The notes: generated by a model not told the origin, from the letters alone. A stretch of 7,412 nucleotides of DNA from CAVOBC01 sp963693635 (GCA_963693635.1 CAVOBC010000240.1:1-7412); one strand, 5' to 3'; shown: positions 1-6,750, counted from the first letter of the stretch. Numbers and translations: made by a program.

Positions 1-253
1 ATCCCATCCTCAACAGCGTCATCGTTGCCGATCTGGGTAACCCCGAGCAAACGACGCGAAAGGTCCTGAAATCGCGGCAGGTAACTAGCAGCATCCCACG
101 GTGCCGGATTACCACCTCAGCCGCGAGCGCCGCGCATGCTATGGCCACCGGTACCGCCCGCGAACGATGGGCAACCGCTGGCCTTTCCGGACGGTTCACG
201 CGCGTGCGGATCCGCGAGGATCAAGCGGCGGCGCGCCCACCCTCCCGGCAACC
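1..253. other. Left-edge stretch without a supported gene
   Basis: One plus-strand frame is open from base 3 to a TAG at 255-257, which would end a gene convergent with the sulfatase and overlap its stop codon by a few bases. Its first 26 or so residues (PILNSVIVADLGNPEQTTRK and onward) look protein-like. The rest is a low-quality Arg/Ala/Ser-rich string with no family I recognise, and it runs through an intergenic-type repeat copy at 89-110. The frame may be the 3' end of a truncated gene or chance openness in GC-rich DNA. I see no RNA gene or terminator here. Confidence 0.3.
89..110 (-). repeat. 22-base repeat, copy 1 (inverted relative to copy 2)
   Basis: The reverse complement of this segment matches 6751-6772 at 20 of 22 positions, with the shared core AATCCGGCACCG followed by GATGCTG after a three-base variable stretch. 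Similarity does not extend beyond the 22 bases on either side. The other copy lies just beyond the 3' end of the ferredoxin gene, in non-coding sequence. It may be a dispersed intergenic repeat; a chance match is unlikely but not excluded. Confidence 0.4.
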
Positions 254-1666
254 TTAGACAGCAGCGTCGTAGCGCTCCCAGAAGCGGGCGCTGCGCTCGG
301 TATGCCCAGACTCCCACTCCTCGCGAAAGCGAAGCATCTCGCGCCGAAGGTCTGCAACCGTCGACGTCATCGACGGATCAGAAATCAAGTTGTTGCACTC
401 CCACGGATCATTCTCAAGATCAAACAACTGTGCCTGTGGCCCGCGATCGCGCGCCCGATATTCGATGAGCTTGTAGTCCCGGGTCTTCACCGCGCGCTGG
501 GACGAGACGTACGCAAAGTACAAGGATTGACGGAGTGAGGCGCGCGGGTCGTCCAATATGGGTACGAGGCTCTGACCTTCCACGCTCGCAGGGGTCTCGA
601 TCTCCAACATCTCGCAGAGTGTTGGATAGATATCAAGCAGATACGCGAAGCTGTCAGTTTGGTTGCCCTCAGGGACGCCCGGACCGGCAAAGATAAGCGG
701 CACCCGCACGCTGTGTTCGTAGCAGTTCTGCTTGCCCATCAGCCCGTGTTGCCCAACCGCGAGCCCGTTGTCACCGGCAAAGACAATAATCGTGTCGTCG
801 GCGAGACCCTGATCGTCGAGTGCATCCAGGACTTTGCCGAGTTCGTGATCAAGGTGCGATATCATGCCGTAGTACTCGGACATGTGCCGACGGATCTCCT
901 CCGGTGTCCGGGGAAACTCCGCGAGCACTTCGTCACGCACTTTGAGGGCACCGTTATCAAACGGATGACCACCCAGATAATTGGGCGGCAGTTCAATCTC
1001 ATCGGCGGGGTACATGTCTAGAAACTGCTGCGGCATCGTCCGTGGGTCATGCGGTGCGAGCAAGGCGATGTAGCAGAAGAACGGCACCTCGCCGTTCTGG
1101 TTGCGTATAAAATCAGCACCGGCATTACACAGAATCTCGCTGGAATGAACCCCGGCATGAATGTGATCAGCCTCCCGCCAGGACACATTGTTGTTGCCGA
1201 ACTCCATATGATTCCGGATGTACGGCAATCTGCTGTCGTACTTGCCTGACGGGTCATAGTGATAGGCTGGCACGTTCCAGTGGTCCGCCATGCCGCCAAA
1301 GTGGATCTCGTCACCATCGTCGAATGATCGGTTGAACGATTCCCGGCCGTTGTGCCACTTGCCAGCGCCCCAGGTTGAGTAACCCGCGGTCTTCAGAAGC
1401 TCGCCAAGCATTGTGTGTTCGTCCGGAATCGTCTCGCCCGAGTTCTGCAGATGAAACAACGTCCGTCCGGTATGCAACATGGCGCGGCTCGGCATGCAGA
1501 TGGCACCGTGAGTACCACAGGGAATGTGTGCCTGGGTGAACGTGGTGCCCCGTGCGACCAGGCGGTCGATGTTAGAAGTGCGGATCACATCGTTGCCGAG
1601 AGCCCCAATCGTGTCGAAGCGTTGGTCGTCCGTGAAGAAGATGAGCACATTCGGCTTCTTTGCCAT
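254..1666 (-). CDS. Type I sulfatase (formylglycine-dependent sulfate ester hydrolase)
   Basis: This 470-residue protein hydrolyses a sulfate ester and is in the S1 sulfatase/alkaline phosphatase superfamily. Visible motifs are the N-terminal metal-binding DD (residues 13-14, FFTDDQ) and the formylglycine signature C57-M-P-S-R61 followed by AMLHTGR. Also present are the catalytic Lys103/His105 in GAGKWH, the HDPR motif at 206-209, the second metal site AGDNG (D299, N300) and GLMGKQNCYEHSVRVPLI (308-325) with K312. All the usual active-site residues are present and the length is normal, so it should be active once Cys57 is converted to formylglycine. There is no signal peptide, so it is predicted cytoplasmic, which suggests a small imported substrate. 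The overall pattern recalls choline-sulfatase and iduronate-sulfatase-like marine enzymes, but I cannot assign the substrate. The ATG at 1666 is followed directly by the family's usual KPNVLIFFTDDQ opening. No strong Shine-Dalgarno is visible. No maturase or transporter is in the window. Confidence 0.95.
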   Translation of the reverse strand: MAKKPNVLIFFTDDQRFDTIGALGNDVIRTSNIDRLVARGTTFTQAHIPCGTHGAICMPSRAMLHTGRTLFHLQNSGETIPDEHTMLGELLKTAGYSTWGAGKWHNGRESFNRSFDDGDEIHFGGMADHWNVPAYHYDPSGKYDSRLPYIRNHMEFGNNNVSWREADHIHAGVHSSEILCNAGADFIRNQNGEVPFFCYIALLAPHDPRTMPQQFLDMYPADEIELPPNYLGGHPFDNGALKVRDEVLAEFPRTPEEIRRHMSEYYGMISHLDHELGKVLDALDDQGLADDTIIVFAGDNGLAVGQHGLMGKQNCYEHSVRVPLIFAGPGVPEGNQTDSFAYLLDIYPTLCEMLEIETPASVEGQSLVPILDDPRASLRQSLYFAYVSSQRAVKTRDYKLIEYRARDRGPQAQLFDLENDPWECNNLISDPSMTSTVADLRREMLRFREEWESGHTERSARFWERYDAAV

Positions 1667-1740
1667 GGGCGTCGCGTCCGGGGTCAGGAGGTGGGCCCCT
1701 AGTTTAGCAGCGCAGTCGGGGCCGGATGGCCGGTACGACT

Positions 1741-1784
1741 ATGGCACCTGTTCACACAAGGTTATGGCACTTGTTCACACAAGG
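1741..1784. repeat. Tandem 21-base direct repeat upstream of the sulfatase gene
   Basis: Units 1741-1761 and 1764-1784 are identical at 20 of 21 positions and are separated by TT, giving a 23-base period, about two helical turns. Each unit contains a TGTTCACACAAGG core. In the second unit this is a small inverted repeat, CTTGT-TCAC-ACAAG. The pair lies 75 to 118 bases upstream of the sulfatase start, in a 202-base gap between the sulfatase and the kinase gene. It could be a two-site operator for the sulfatase promoter or the repeated transposase-binding end of a lost insertion sequence. No transposase remnant is visible. Confidence 0.7.
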
Positions 1785-1819
1785 GTCATGAGGTAATCGG
1801 TCGGCACGTTATCGATCAA

Positions 1820-1831
1820 CGCACCGGTGCG
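1820..1831. repeat. 12-base perfect palindrome downstream of the kinase gene
   Basis: CGCACCGGTGCG is a perfect palindrome without a loop, 38 bases beyond the kinase stop codon. It lacks a T-tract on either side, so it is not a convincing terminator. I see no clear intrinsic terminator for the regulator-kinase operon in the 1785-1868 stretch. Confidence 0.4.
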
Positions 1832-1868
1832 GCCCGCCTTGTGATAACACCAAAAGCCCCAGCAAGCG

Positions 1869-3836
1869 TTAGCGTCGAGGCACGCCCGCGAGTAGTGGCG
1901 CAACAGGTATACGGACGGTGACGACCGCGCCCTGAACATCTTCCCGCGCCTTTATGTCGATGTCCGCCGAGTGGAAATCTGCAATTACACGGCAAATGTA
2001 CAGGCCGAGACCCAGGTGCTCACCGTCACCCACGCCCGAACGCAGCGACACCATCGAATCAAAAAGCCGGCCTTCAGGTGGGTTTTGACCCGCATTGACC
2101 ACCCGCAAGACGCCGAAGTTAGTATCCGCGCCAAGCCGCACGCGAATCACCTCGCCGGCTGGCGAGAAGTCGACCGCATTGCTCATCAGCTTGTCGAGCA
2201 ACTGCGCAAAGAGATCGGGAACCCCGACGACCTTCACCGAATCAACATCAAGGTTGAGCTCAATCTGAACATCCCGGTAGATTGACGCGTATCCCTCGAC
2301 ACTGCCACGGACCACGTCGGCGAGGTCAAACACCTCCATCTCATCCGGGTGCAATGCTTCCTCCAGCCTGCGCGCCTCGGTCAACTTGTTGAGGAGCGTC
2401 ATGAGCCGACCGACACCGGCCAGCGCCCGGTTTAAATAGGTCGCATCCTCCGGTTGGAGGTTGGCCACATCAACGCTCTCAAGCGATGACCGGACAACCG
2501 AGATCGGTGTGCGCATCTCGTGCGTCAACTGGCTGGCCGCGCCTTCGAGGTAACCAAGGTACTGGCGGGTACGCGCAAGGCCATCACCAACCTCGGTCGC
2601 CAGATCGCTGAACTCGTCGCGCAGCCCGCTCTCGCCGCCTGATTCATACCCGTCCGTGGTAAGGACCCGACCCTGTGCATCGATCGCCTGACGCCACAAT
2701 CCGGTCAGTGCAGACAATCGCCCCTTCACCCATCCGGCGATGATGAACCAGACAACCAGCGCGACAAGAAACGATGTCACCCCTGCGAGAATCCAGCCGT
2801 TGCGCAGCAGCGTCTGAATCACGTGCAACTCACCTGAACCCGAAACGTGCAATCTGAGTTTGTCACCGGTGCCTGCGGCGACGCTGACCTGTTGCGCGGG
2901 CGGTTTCATCGCATGAGGTTCAACCCCCGCAAAACCGAGGCGACGCCCCCAGGGATCCTGCAACTCCGCAGCGTCAACGTCGCCACTGCGCGCGACAAAC
3001 GCTGCCAGTTGCCTGTCAATGTCACCAGACCGCGCCGAGATCGACCCTGGCGCCGACTCCGCGTCGTGGCCCATGACAAATCGCAGCGACCGACTCTCTG
3101 CATCGTCCACGTCCCAAACGCTGAGGGCGATTGCGCCACCCAACCATGCCCGTGGTGCCGAGAGTTCCAGGTTGTAGCCTTCTGCCGTGGCAAGCCACTC
3201 GCCCCGCACCGCAATCGACTCGCGAAGCGCACGGCCCAACTCGGTCACCTCGTGGACGACGACCGGCCCGGGTTGGTGCGGCGCTATTACCAGTCGGTGG
3301 ACCGCGCCCCCTACCGCACGCGCGCCCGCACCCGCCCGCTCACTGACATCCGCCCCAACATCGAGTCGCAGATGATCGTTGCGCGTGACACTGCGACCGG
3401 GGAACTGACGGTACACCACGCGGTCGTCAGTGACGGCAACGAACAAGAGCAAACGGTCATCAGTCACCGCAGAGGCCAGGGTGAAGCCAAGGGTTTCGGG
3501 CTTATAGGTGTCGCGGAGTTCAACCAGATCGGCCTGACCGTATTGGACCGTGGGCGCGTCAGGCCATTCGTCTCTGCGCCCGTCAAGGACCAGTTCATCA
3601 CCGTGCCACTGCGCTGCATACAGATCGCGTTGCGTGTCAGCGGCGTGATCAAACAACCGCTCCACCGCCCCGGTATCTATCGCACCGGCAAAGAGCCCAG
3701 CAAGCACCCGCAACTGTCGTTCCTGCGTACCGGTCAACTCGCCCATCGCCTGACTGAGTACCATCCAGGCGCCGATCGCGAAAGCAACAGACGGAAGCAG
3801 TACCAGGATGAATCTCGCCCGCGCGGCAACTCTCAA
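1869..3836 (-). CDS. pdsS: PDS-type membrane sensor histidine kinase
   Basis: This 655-residue inner-membrane kinase is the partner of the response regulator encoded just upstream. It has a first membrane segment (about 8-30) and a large periplasmic region (31-345). The periplasmic part contains LDGRRDEW (84-91) and alternating beta-strand-like segments to about 255, resembling a family 9 carbohydrate-binding module. The second membrane segment is at about 347-369. The cytoplasmic part has the H-box LTHEMRTPI with phosphoacceptor His439, the N-box DKLMSNAVDFS with Asn553, the LFDSMVSLRSG segment (591-601) and the G2 box HLGLGLYI (607-614). LFDSMVS and HLGLGLYI are, as I recall them, hallmarks of the proteobacterial dedicated sortase kinase family. 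The usual D-x-G-x-G ATP lid is replaced by VVNAGQNPPEG (579-589). I assigned the start to TTG at 3836 because it keeps the first membrane segment and no ATG precedes that segment. The gene lies in the same frame as the regulator, which ends 24 bases upstream. The PDS assignment is from motif memory, not a profile search. Confidence 0.88.
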   Translation of the reverse strand: MRVAARARFILVLLPSVAFAIGAWMVLSQAMGELTGTQERQLRVLAGLFAGAIDTGAVERLFDHAADTQRDLYAAQWHGDELVLDGRRDEWPDAPTVQYGQADLVELRDTYKPETLGFTLASAVTDDRLLLFVAVTDDRVVYRQFPGRSVTRNDHLRLDVGADVSERAGAGARAVGGAVHRLVIAPHQPGPVVVHEVTELGRALRESIAVRGEWLATAEGYNLELSAPRAWLGGAIALSVWDVDDAESRSLRFVMGHDAESAPGSISARSGDIDRQLAAFVARSGDVDAAELQDPWGRRLGFAGVEPHAMKPPAQQVSVAAGTGDKLRLHVSGSGELHVIQTLLRNGWILAGVTSFLVALVVWFIIAGWVKGRLSALTGLWRQAIDAQGRVLTTDGYESGGESGLRDEFSDLATEVGDGLARTRQYLGYLEGAASQLTHEMRTPISVVRSSLESVDVANLQPEDATYLNRALAGVGRLMTLLNKLTEARRLEEALHPDEMEVFDLADVVRGSVEGYASIYRDVQIELNLDVDSVKVVGVPDLFAQLLDKLMSNAVDFSPAGEVIRVRLGADTNFGVLRVVNAGQNPPEGRLFDSMVSLRSGVGDGEHLGLGLYICRVIADFHSADIDIKAREDVQGAVVTVRIPVAPLLAGVPRR

Positions 3837-3860
3837 GCAGGGACCCCCGCCATTGAGGCG

Positions 3861-4583
3861 TCAGACGTTGTCAGCATTCCACCGATATCCCAGGCCGTAG
3901 ACCGACTCAATGCACGTAAAACCTGCCGCAACCGCTTTAAACTTGCGACGAATGCGCTTTACATGCGTTGTTATGGTGGCGTCGTCGACGACGATGTGCG
4001 ATCCCTGCATCAACTGGTCGCGGCTCCTGACATGCCCCGGATGCTCAACCAGACTCCACACCATCCAGAACTCGGTCAGTGTCAGGTCAACCGCGGCGCC
4101 GCCAAACTGACAGCTTATGCGATCGCCATCGATGTCCAGGTCGCCGACCGACAGACGATTGGAAAATCGGTCAAATCTGGCCGGATCTGCGAACTCACGC
4201 ATCGCCTCAACCCGCCGGAAGAGCGCAGCGACGCGCGCCACGAGGTTGGGCAGCGACACATCTTTGGTCACATAATCGTCCGCGCCCATGCGCAGCCCGC
4301 TGACGATGTCATAGTCGTCATCGCGCGCAGAAACGATGATGATCGGCAGTGTTCCGGACTGTGCTCGCAGCCACTGGCAAAGCATGAAGCCACCGTCGAC
4401 CTCATCACCAAGCCCGATGTCGACAACCACAAGGTCGGGCAACACAGCCGTGAAGGCAGCAACCGCTGTCACCCGGTCCGAATAGCCCTCAACCTGATAT
4501 CCCTGCCTGGCAAAGACGTCCGCGTAGTTCTGCCGCAGCGCCGCATCATCCTCCACGACGGCAACTCGTTGGCTACCGCTCAC
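3861..4583 (-). CDS. pdsR: PDS-type OmpR-family response regulator
   Basis: This cytoplasmic DNA-binding protein is predicted to be phosphorylated by the adjacent kinase. From the chosen GTG start it has 240 residues. The receiver domain (about 5-120) has the acidic pocket E11-D12-D13 (VVEDD), phosphoacceptor Asp55 in VVVDIGL, Ser85 in IIIVSAR and Lys107 in DDYVTKD. A winged-helix domain (about 131-238) has TLTEF at 168-172, the recognition-helix region ITTHVKRIRRKF and the closing wing YGLGYRW. TKD replaces the TKP common in OmpR regulators. The frame is open to an ATG at 4646 (261 residues). I prefer GTG at 4583 because GGAG lies seven bases before it and because the extra 21 residues lie outside the receiver fold. 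It is the first gene of a two-gene operon, divergent from pdsO, which is a natural regulatory target. Confidence 0.9.
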   Translation of the reverse strand: MSGSQRVAVVEDDAALRQNYADVFARQGYQVEGYSDRVTAVAAFTAVLPDLVVVDIGLGDEVDGGFMLCQWLRAQSGTLPIIIVSARDDDYDIVSGLRMGADDYVTKDVSLPNLVARVAALFRRVEAMREFADPARFDRFSNRLSVGDLDIDGDRISCQFGGAAVDLTLTEFWMVWSLVEHPGHVRSRDQLMQGSHIVVDDATITTHVKRIRRKFKAVAAGFTCIESVYGLGYRWNADNV

Positions 4584-4590
4584 CGCCGTG

Positions 4591-4594
4591 CTCC
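4591..4594 (-). promoter_or_regulatory. Ribosome binding site for the response regulator
   Basis: Read on the minus strand this is GGAG, seven bases before GTG at 4583-4581. The upstream ATG at 4646 has only GGAC five bases ahead. This site is the main reason for choosing the shorter protein. Confidence 0.55.
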
Positions 4595-4710
4595 GGCGAT
4601 TCGGCAGGTTTCGGTCTCGCCAAAGGGCTGTCATTTTTTGCCACATTTCGTCCAGACATTGCCATTAATCGGTCCCTTTGCTGACAGGGTTGCCCGCTTT
4701 AATGGGCTTC

Positions 4711-4735
4711 AAGCATCACAGATGTGAGTCTGCTT
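4711..4735. promoter_or_regulatory. Dyad in the divergent pdsR/pdsO control region
   Basis: AAGCA-TCACA-GA-TGTGA-GTC-TGCTT forms two perfect five-base arm pairs, an inner TCACA/TGTGA around GA and an outer AAGCA/TGCTT, with a three-base bulge on one side. It ends 26 bases before the chosen pdsO start. It could bind a dimeric regulator such as the adjacent one, or fold as a hairpin in the pdsO leader. The inner arms resemble CRP half-sites but in the reverse order and too close together, so CRP is not supported. I found no convincing -35/-10 pair nearby. Confidence 0.5.
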
Positions 4736-4751
4736 CTCAATTTAACGAAAT

Positions 4752-4755
4752 GGAA
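4752..4755 (+). promoter_or_regulatory. Ribosome binding site for pdsO
   Basis: GGAA lies six bases before ATG at 4762 and supports that codon over in-frame ATGs at 4750 and 4756 and the TTG at 4678. Starting at 4762 also leaves a normal signal peptide. Confidence 0.45.
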
Positions 4756-4761
4756 ATGATC

Positions 4762-5547
4762 ATGAACAACAGCCTGAAACCAATGAACCTGCGTCGCCCC
4801 CTGCATACCCCCACGATGGCCCCCACGCTCGTCCCCGTCCCCACGATCGCCCGCGCAATCGCCGCCGCCATCCTGGTCGCGGCGCTTGCCACCCCCGCAC
4901 TCGCCGGCGAGCGAGTGATGGCTCCCGAAGAAAAGAAAGGCTCCGTCGTCGGCGGCATCATCGGTGCCGTGGCGGGTGGGCCGGTCGGCGCGGGCTTCGG
5001 TGCCATCATCGGTGGCGGCATCTTCGGCCAGATGGCCGCGACCCACAGGCGCAGCGAGGAACTCTCCGCTGCGCTCGTTGACGCCGACGAGGCGCACCGT
5101 CAGCGCGAAGTGGAGATGGGCATGCTGGTCGCTGGTCTCAATCGAGACCTCAATCAGATGGTTCGCCTGGAATCAGTCGCGTTCAAGGACCCACAGATTT
5201 CGGTGCAGTTCCGCACGGCGTCATTCGAGGTGGAGGCCCATTACGAGGCAGCGCTCAAACGCGTCGCCCGCGTGCTCGAACGCAACCAGGACGCGACGAT
5301 CGATCTTGCCGGCTACGCCGACCCGCGTGGCAGCGAGCAATACAACGAGCAACTCTCCCTGGCACGGCTCACCCGGGTCAAAGACCTGCTGATCGACAAC
5401 GGGGCCCGTCCCGGTCAGATCACGAGTACGGCATACGGCGAGACCGGAGCGGTGGCTAGCGACGAAACCAGAGAGGGCTATTTCTTTGACCGCCGCGTTG
5501 TTCTGAAACTGGACCTGAATGTTGCGCCGCAACTCGCGACACGCTGA
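4762..5547 (+). CDS. pdsO: Sortase-associated OmpA-like envelope protein PdsO
   Basis: From ATG 4762 this is a 261-residue secreted protein. Residues 1-48 form a long signal peptide: a basic N-region, a hydrophobic stretch IARAIAAAILVAALATPALA and a signal peptidase I site after ALA48. Residues 60-90 are a glycine zipper (GGIIGAVAGGPVGAGFGAII) able to insert in or pack against membrane. Residues about 97-138 are charged and probably helical. The OmpA C-terminal domain covers about 145-250, with ISVQFRTASFEVE, then GYADPRGSEQYNEQLSLAR containing the two residues that grip diaminopimelate in this family, Asp187 and Arg202. It should anchor to peptidoglycan in the periplasm. This layout matches PdsO of the proteobacterial dedicated sortase system, and placement opposite the PDS-type regulator supports that. 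There is no LPxTG-type sorting signal, so it is not itself a sortase substrate. A strong terminator follows, so it is probably transcribed alone. Confidence 0.88.
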   Translation: MNNSLKPMNLRRPLHTPTMAPTLVPVPTIARAIAAAILVAALATPALAGERVMAPEEKKGSVVGGIIGAVAGGPVGAGFGAIIGGGIFGQMAATHRRSEELSAALVDADEAHRQREVEMGMLVAGLNRDLNQMVRLESVAFKDPQISVQFRTASFEVEAHYEAALKRVARVLERNQDATIDLAGYADPRGSEQYNEQLSLARLTRVKDLLIDNGARPGQITSTAYGETGAVASDETREGYFFDRRVVLKLDLNVAPQLATR

Positions 5548-5564
5548 CCAACCTCCCCCAGCGA

Positions 5565-5579
5565 GCCGGTTTTCCCGGC
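5565..5579 (+). other. Small hairpin after the pdsO stop
   Basis: GCCGG-TTTTC-CCGGC is a five-base stem 18 bases beyond the stop codon. It is not followed by a T-tract. It may stabilise the transcript end; the real terminator is at 5618-5650. Confidence 0.3.
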
Positions 5580-5617
5580 GTTTGCCCAAATCAACGGGGG
5601 TCAGGGGCCAAGGTCGG

Positions 5618-5650
5618 GCGGGGGCTGCACGTGCAGCCCCCGCTTTTTTT
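5618..5650 (+). terminator. Strong intrinsic terminator of pdsO
   Basis: A perfect 13-base inverted repeat (GCGGGGGCTGCAC, 5618-5630, with its complement 5631-5643) is followed directly by seven T (5644-5650). The central CACGTG bases would form the loop. It lies 70 bases after the pdsO stop and isolates pdsO from the gene downstream. Confidence 0.93.
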
Positions 5651-5933
5651 CGTCGGCTGTTGTGTCCGTCTCACGCAATGGTCAAAGTACTCAACTATTG
5701 ATGTAGATTGGCGTTCCGGGTGCGGGCATGACCGCGAGGAACCATCGCAGGTGATTGGTTTTGTTGAAGAATCAAGAAGCTGGTATCGAAATTGCTTTCT
5801 CAGCGAATGGTTGAAGTGGAGGTTCAAGCGATGGCGCATTGCGTGACTTCGCACCCTCCGTCAACACGGGAAAGAACTGCATGGCCGTACACATCGGTCA
5901 TACCAAACGTCGAGAATACGTCGAGGAAACCCC
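5651..5933. other. Intergenic region upstream of the DUF4389 gene
   Basis: This 283-base stretch is richer in A and T than its surroundings and has no supported gene. A weak sigma-70-like pair (TTGTTG at 5761-5766, 17-base gap, TATCGA at 5784-5789) matches each consensus at only three of six positions. Just before the gene an eight-base ACGTCGAG occurs twice (5907-5914 and 5918-5925). The promoter of the DUF4389 gene must lie here but I cannot place it. Confidence 0.45.
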
Positions 5934-6599
5934 ATGAGCGATCAATTGAAGGAATCACTAACTCGCAGCAGCACCTGGATGCGCGGAGTTTTCATGCTGC
6001 TGTTTGTCGTTATCTACGGCTTTGCCGAAGCGATCTGGTTTCTGGTCGTTGTGTTCCAGTTCGTCCATGCCCTTGTGACCGGCAAGCCCAACCTGTCACT
6101 CATGGAGTTCAGCGAGAATCTTTGCGCGTATATCTACGAGATTCTGCTCTTTCTGTCCTTCAACACCGAAGAGCGGCCGTTTCCATTCGCACCCTGGCCG
6201 GCGGAAGGCCATTTCGACGATGGCCTGACCGGCGCCGCAGCCGTCGATGACGGCTATGGTGACGACGACTTTGACGACGACGACGATAAAGTGGACGGAG
6301 TGGACCGCACGGGCCGGAGCGCTAACGACGATGCGAACGCCCCTGAAGCGCGAGCAGCGGTAGCCAGTACAGACACTGCGACCGAACCCACACACGGCGC
6401 TACCACCGACACGACCACCGACACGACTACCGACACGACTACCGACAATCAGGGTGACGTCGAACCGGTCAGGGTCGCCGATGCGGTCGCTCCGAGCGCG
6501 GACTCACCAGACGTCGCGGACGTGACACCGATCTCGGGTGCAACCACACCGGGGCAGGTCGACGTCACACCACAACCAGGCAGCGATAAACCTCACTAA
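5934..6599 (+). CDS. DUF4389 membrane protein with acidic repeat tail
   Basis: This 221-residue inner-membrane protein has unknown function. Residues 1-90 match the DUF4389 pattern: a hydrophobic helix at about 18-42 (MLLFVVIYGFAEAIWFLVVV), then FQFVHALVTGKPN, a second hydrophobic segment CAYIYEILLFLSF (64-76) and the signature FNTEERPFPFAPWP (76-89). Typical members of the family, as I know them, end soon after this point. Here another 130 residues follow that look disordered: an Asp-rich block at about 105-120 (GYGDDDFDDDDDK), then Ala/Thr/Asp-rich sequence with four TTDT-type repeats at 156-171, and no Cys. The start is well supported: GAGG lies seven bases before ATG 5934. Transcription is independent of pdsO because of the terminator at 5618-5650. 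The tail could be cytoplasmic or periplasmic; topology cannot be settled by eye. Confidence 0.85.
   Translation: MSDQLKESLTRSSTWMRGVFMLLFVVIYGFAEAIWFLVVVFQFVHALVTGKPNLSLMEFSENLCAYIYEILLFLSFNTEERPFPFAPWPAEGHFDDGLTGAAAVDDGYGDDDFDDDDDKVDGVDRTGRSANDDANAPEARAAVASTDTATEPTHGATTDTTTDTTTDTTTDNQGDVEPVRVADAVAPSADSPDVADVTPISGATTPGQVDVTPQPGSDKPH
6399..6446 (+). repeat. Four 12-base tandem repeats within the DUF4389 gene
   Basis: Four consecutive 12-base units encode ATTD-TTTD-TTTD-TTTD. The last two, ACGACTACCGAC, are identical, the second differs from them by one base, and the first has two or more changes. The 12-base period keeps the frame, so copy number could vary by slippage without breaking the gene. 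Confidence 0.85.
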
Positions 6600-6608
6600 C
6601 CGCGAGAT

Positions 6609-6652
6609 CGCCGAACGGCGCCCGGACTGATCGCCCGTCCGGCGAGACGGGC
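6609..6652 (+). other. Cluster of hairpins after the DUF4389 gene
   Basis: Three inverted repeats sit in 44 bases. CGCCG-AA-CGGCG is at 6609-6620. GCCCGTC-CGGCGA-GACGGGC (6633-6652) has a seven-base stem. CCGGAC (6622-6627) pairs with GTCCGG (6637-6642) and competes with the second hairpin. No T-tract follows, so this is at best a factor-dependent or weak terminator, or an RNA-protecting structure. The region between the convergent DUF4389 and ferredoxin genes (6600-6773) has no other gene. Confidence 0.45.
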
Positions 6653-6750
6653 TGAGGCCCGCGACTCAGAAAAAGTGCAGGGAGCTCTTTTCAGCAGCCT
6701 TTCCTGGAACCAAAGCAATATGCTGCGGTGTACCCGCGCGACAGTGCGGC

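Noticed and set aside
2847..4727. Open frame of 626 codons on the plus strand
   Set aside because: It is antisense to the kinase and regulator, whose H, N, G2, receiver and winged-helix motifs are clear. Long antisense openness is common in GC-rich coding DNA, and its product has no recognisable domain.
4716..4727. CRP site
   Set aside because: The half-sites are TCACA then TGTGA with two bases between, the reverse of the TGTGA-N6-TCACA arrangement.
4678..4761. Upstream extension of pdsO to TTG 4678
   Set aside because: The extra 28 residues precede a complete signal peptide, would place the dyad inside the gene and have a poorer start codon.
5761..5789. Sigma-70-like promoter TTGTTG-17-TATCGA
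   Set aside because: Only three of six bases match at each hexamer, which is expected by chance in such a region.
5792..6250. Plus-strand frame of 152 codons overlapping the DUF4389 gene
   Set aside because: It overlaps a gene with a clear family match and good ribosome binding site in another frame and shows no motif.
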